In this document: piece after piece, positions 61,030-64,000 of the stretch
Layout of the letters: each line of letters begins with the position of its first letter
How positions within the stretch are numbered: position 1 is the first letter of the stretch
Notes under the pieces: model-generated
What the model was told of the DNA's origin: nothing
Seen by the model: only the letters and a program-made list of their open reading frames with translations
Databases searched by the model: none
DNA from: Homarus americanus
Taxonomy: Eukaryota > Arthropoda > Malacostraca > Decapoda > Nephropidae
Length of the DNA stretch: 64,000 nucleotides
Assembly (NCBI RefSeq): GCF_018991925.1
Contig: NW_024738608.1
Span: 4,658,418-4,722,417, forward strand
Direction: 5' to 3'
Program-made: the position numbers and the translations under genes

Positions 61030-62279
61030 AATGAACCCAAGTACTTTATTAGCCTTGTTACGAGCAAAAACACATTGTTTACTTGGTTTAAGGTTCCTAC
61101 TTATCATTACTCCTAAATCTCTCTCGCAGTCGGATTTCTCAATGGCATCGTTGTTCATCTGGTATCTGGTTTCCCTGTTTACATCTCCTATACTGAGAAC
61201 TTTACATTTGTCGACGTTGAATTTCATCTGCCATTTTTCAGACCATTCGAAAAATTTGTTTAGATCTTCCTGTAGTTTTGCCGAGTCCTCGTCAGATTTA
61301 ATAACACGTCCTATTTTAGTGTCATCAGCAAATTTAGTTATGTTGCTGTCTATGCCGATATCTATGTCGTTTATGTATATAATAAATAATAATGGTCCAA
61401 GTACTGAGCCTTGGGGAACACCACTTGTGACGTTGCTCCAATGGGACTTAGTGCCGTTAATGCTCACTCGCTGTTTCCTGTCCTGTAACCACGCCCTAAT
61501 CCATTTGAGGATGTCACCTTTGATGCCATGTGCTTCTACCTTTCTAATTAGTCTTTCGTGGGGGACTATGTCGAAGGCTTTGCTAAAGTCGAGATATACC
61601 ACATCATAATTGTGCCCCTCGTCCACCGATTCGAAAACTGATGAAAAGAATGTTAATAGATTAGTTAGGCAAGAGCGTCCGCTTGTGAAGCCATGCTGGG
61701 AATCATTGATCAATCTGTGCTTCTCCAGGTGATTTCGAATAGAGTTTGAGATGATTGCTTCCAGTAATTTGCCTACTATTGATGTTAGACTGATTGGGCG
61801 GTAGTTAGAGGATAGTGATCTATCCCCCTTCTTGAAAATCGGTATTACATTCGCTATCCTCCAGGATTCTGGTACTACACCTGTTTTTAAGGACATGTTA
61901 AACAACTTTGCTAAGGGCATACTAAGCTCTTCCTTACATTCCTTTAATACTCTGGCAAATATCTCATCGGGACCAGGTGACTTATTAGGCTTTAGTTTGT
62001 CCATTTGCTTACTAACATCGTTACTAGTCACTACTATCTCACTTAATTTGTTTTCTTCACTATCTCTGAATAGAGTCGGTGCCTCGGGTATCATGTTTAA
62101 ATTTTCGGTGGTGAAAACTGTTGAAAAATATTGATTCAAATTATTGCTCATTTCTCTGTCGTTATCAGTGAGCTCGCCGGTGTCTGACAGTATTGGTCCA
62201 ATCTTTTCTCGTGTTTTAGTTTGATACATTTGGTAGAATCCTTTGGGGTTTGTCTTCGCCTCCCTTGCTATCCTTACCT
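61030..62279 (-). mobile_element. LINE A, 5' part (reverse transcriptase)
   Basis: Open on the minus strand from VRIAREAKTNPKGFYQMYQ through the RT core: NKSPGPDEIFARVLKE, NYRPISLTSIVGKLLE, YLDFSKAFDIVPHERL, SGVPQGSVLGPLLFIIYIND and the catalytic FADDTKIG, ending at NKANKVLGFI where LINE B interrupts it. No stops in this part. The endonuclease is missing, so the copy is 5'-truncated at 62,279, next to its target duplication. CR1/Jockey-like; clade not fixed. Confidence 0.92.
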
Positions 62280-62290
62280 CAGTACAGTAC

Positions 62291-63763
62291 AGTCAAAGGT
62301 TTCAGTGTTTAACCTTCCTGTACTACTTGACTCAACCAATTACATTACTATCAAGCAAACGATGCTTTTTAAAACAAAATTAAATGAACAAAATTATTCC
62401 ATATATGTTTACCTAAAGTGTCTGTGTATATTATTTGTATACCTGCAATCTTGATACATTGTTTGTATACCTGCATTGTCTATATACAGTATAGTGCATA
62501 CTGAGTCAGTGTGAACTTTTGTGATGATTTGACTGAATATCTATCGATCTATCTATCTGTCTTACATTTACTCTCTATCTGTCCATCTATCTCTCATCAC
62601 TCCTGTTTTGTGGCATCAAGGCTGAGGTTCACCATCAACAACACACAGGACATTCCCTCGCCAACTGTGATACGTATTTAAGCCTTTTATCCCCTGTTTA
62701 TGATGCTGTTTGTGAGCTTAATTCTTGTTAAATATCACTAATAGCTTATAATCTTTTCACAAACCTTTACATATAGTTTATGATTCGTGTAAATCCTTCC
62801 CACTGCTTGTATATGTGTGTATGTATGTATGTACAGGGGGTATGTAAATTGTATTCAGATATGTATAGATAGTATGTATGATCATGTGTATATACTTGTC
62901 TTTAACATTAATTTGAGAATATGCATTAAAAGTCGGGTTATACATATTGACATTGGCAGCTCTTCAAAATCCAATAATTTTAATTTAAAAAAATAAGTGC
63001 GTGTTATTTACTTTCTTCACTTCTCAATAGCTGGCGTGAAGTGTTAGTTGATAGTCTCTCCAGTTTACGTCGTCTATAATTTCTTAAACCTTCAATAAAT
63101 ATCGTTAAATAATGAATGAATGAATGAAGCGTCAGTGAGTAAAGCATTTCGTCGTTGTTGTATTTGTTATCATATTAATTAGGCTTCTATATGGTAACAA
63201 AGCAAAAAACGCCATATTGACACTAAGTTTAATGATAATAGAAATGAGGATCTGGGCCATAAATAGAGGTTCAACAAGAGGAGGTGAGTTGAGAGGAATC
63301 GATACACGGAGCCTCGCAAAATAGTTACAGATCATTTCAGCTCCAATATTTCTCCCTACACCAGTGGGTCATAAATTTCTCGGGGAACCACAAACGGCTT
63401 CTGAGATCTCCTCGGAATAGCTGAAGGAGAATTTGTAGGCCTCACCATCCCCTATATGGAGGTGAGACAGAAATAGGAAAGTGTTGTACGGGCAGAATTC
63501 AACTGGACAGAAACCCATCCGAGTAAAAATTACCACTGGCACGGAAATAATAATAGGATATCTTTTGTTGTAGAAAAGCCCCGAAAACAAAATCCCCCGT
63601 ATTCTTTTCTCACACGGGACAAAATACCATCGAAGATATAGAATAAAATGTTCGTCAAAATTCTCTCCACAAAAAAATATTGGAAAAAATTTCACCCAAT
63701 ATTTTACTTTTTTTTACAAGATTCCAGCAAAACACTTTTACTCTGAGCTAAATTAACACTAGT
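62291..63763. other. No gene seen
   Basis: AT-rich flank of LINE A with short GTATGTATGTATGTA and CTATCTATCTAT runs. Confidence 0.5.
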
Positions 63764-63865
63764 TCTGGTTTGGTTTGGTTAGGTTGGGTTAGGTTAAGGC
63801 TAAATAAGGTTTTGTTAAATTAAGTTGGGTTAGGTTAGGTCTTGTTGGGATAATTTAGGTTAATT
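63764..63865. repeat. Degenerate GGTTA/TTAGG-type repeat
   Basis: GGTTTGGTTAGGTTGGGTTAG and similar words close to the right edge; interstitial. Confidence 0.65.
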
Positions 63866-64000
63866 TAGCTTAGGATACAGAAAGTAAGTGTTCAAAATAT
63901 CATAGTATGGAAAATAAAGGAAGAAAATGATTTAAAGATGTAAAAAGAACGACAAAGGAGAATATAAAATAAACACCGCAAAATCAAATAATAAGAAAAA

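Noticed and set aside
60340..62229. 629-codon frame as a single gene
   Set aside because: Chimera of LINE A reverse transcriptase and LINE B endonuclease created by the insertion.

Overview
This is an AT-rich, intron-bearing, repeat-heavy animal nuclear sequence. Degenerate TTAGG-type repeats, a divergent ionotropic receptor (IR) gene of the protostome chemosensory type, and retroelements with ATAAGAACAT-type tails point to an arthropod, most likely a malacostracan (decapod-like) crustacean; the species cannot be read from the window. Splicing was worked out by eye from GT/AG signals, reading phase and family conservation.

Genes. (1) Minus strand, 14,938 to 5,689: an 11-exon IR gene. The exons join without a phase break to give 730 codons, with a signal peptide, split ligand-binding domain, three membrane helices and a pore loop. 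(2) Plus strand, 33,383 to 36,232: SDHAF4, the small mitochondrial assembly factor for succinate dehydrogenase, 3 exons and 104 aa. (3) Minus strand, 41,382 to 39,868: a predicted 400-aa single-pass membrane glycoprotein of unknown function, 2 coding exons. (4) Minus strand, 53,673 to 49,250: PSMA2 (proteasome alpha-2), 5 exons and 234 aa. These are unrelated neighbours and not an operon.

Mobile DNA dominates the rest. From left to right: a TA-flanked MITE (1.65 kb); a foldback-type inverted repeat (18.4 kb); a hAT deletion derivative with a perfect 8-bp target duplication (20.9 kb); two copies of an unusual GGATC-ended element with 8-bp target duplications (23.7 and 28.5 kb); a mariner-type MITE (31.95 kb); a short Tigger derivative (36.4 kb); a 2.19-kb element with TAGGGG ends and a perfect 8-bp duplication, carrying a frameshifted, unusual transposase-like gene (42.2 kb); a complete Tigger/pogo transposon with an open 630-codon transposase (46.1 kb); and a three-level nest at 56.0 to 62.3 kb. 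In the nest, a LINE with an 11-bp target duplication is split by a second LINE and by a short, non-coding LTR element (TRIM-like) with a 4-bp target duplication.

Tandem arrays occur at 11.6 kb (16-bp unit, inside an IR intron), 16.0 kb (32-bp unit), 29.2 kb (25-bp unit) and 31.4 kb (about 18-bp unit), with long AT and CT microsatellites at 24.6, 24.9, 54.6 and 54.8 kb. Several long open frames here are by-products of these repeats and not genes. No rRNA gene, CRISPR array or convincing intact tRNA was seen.
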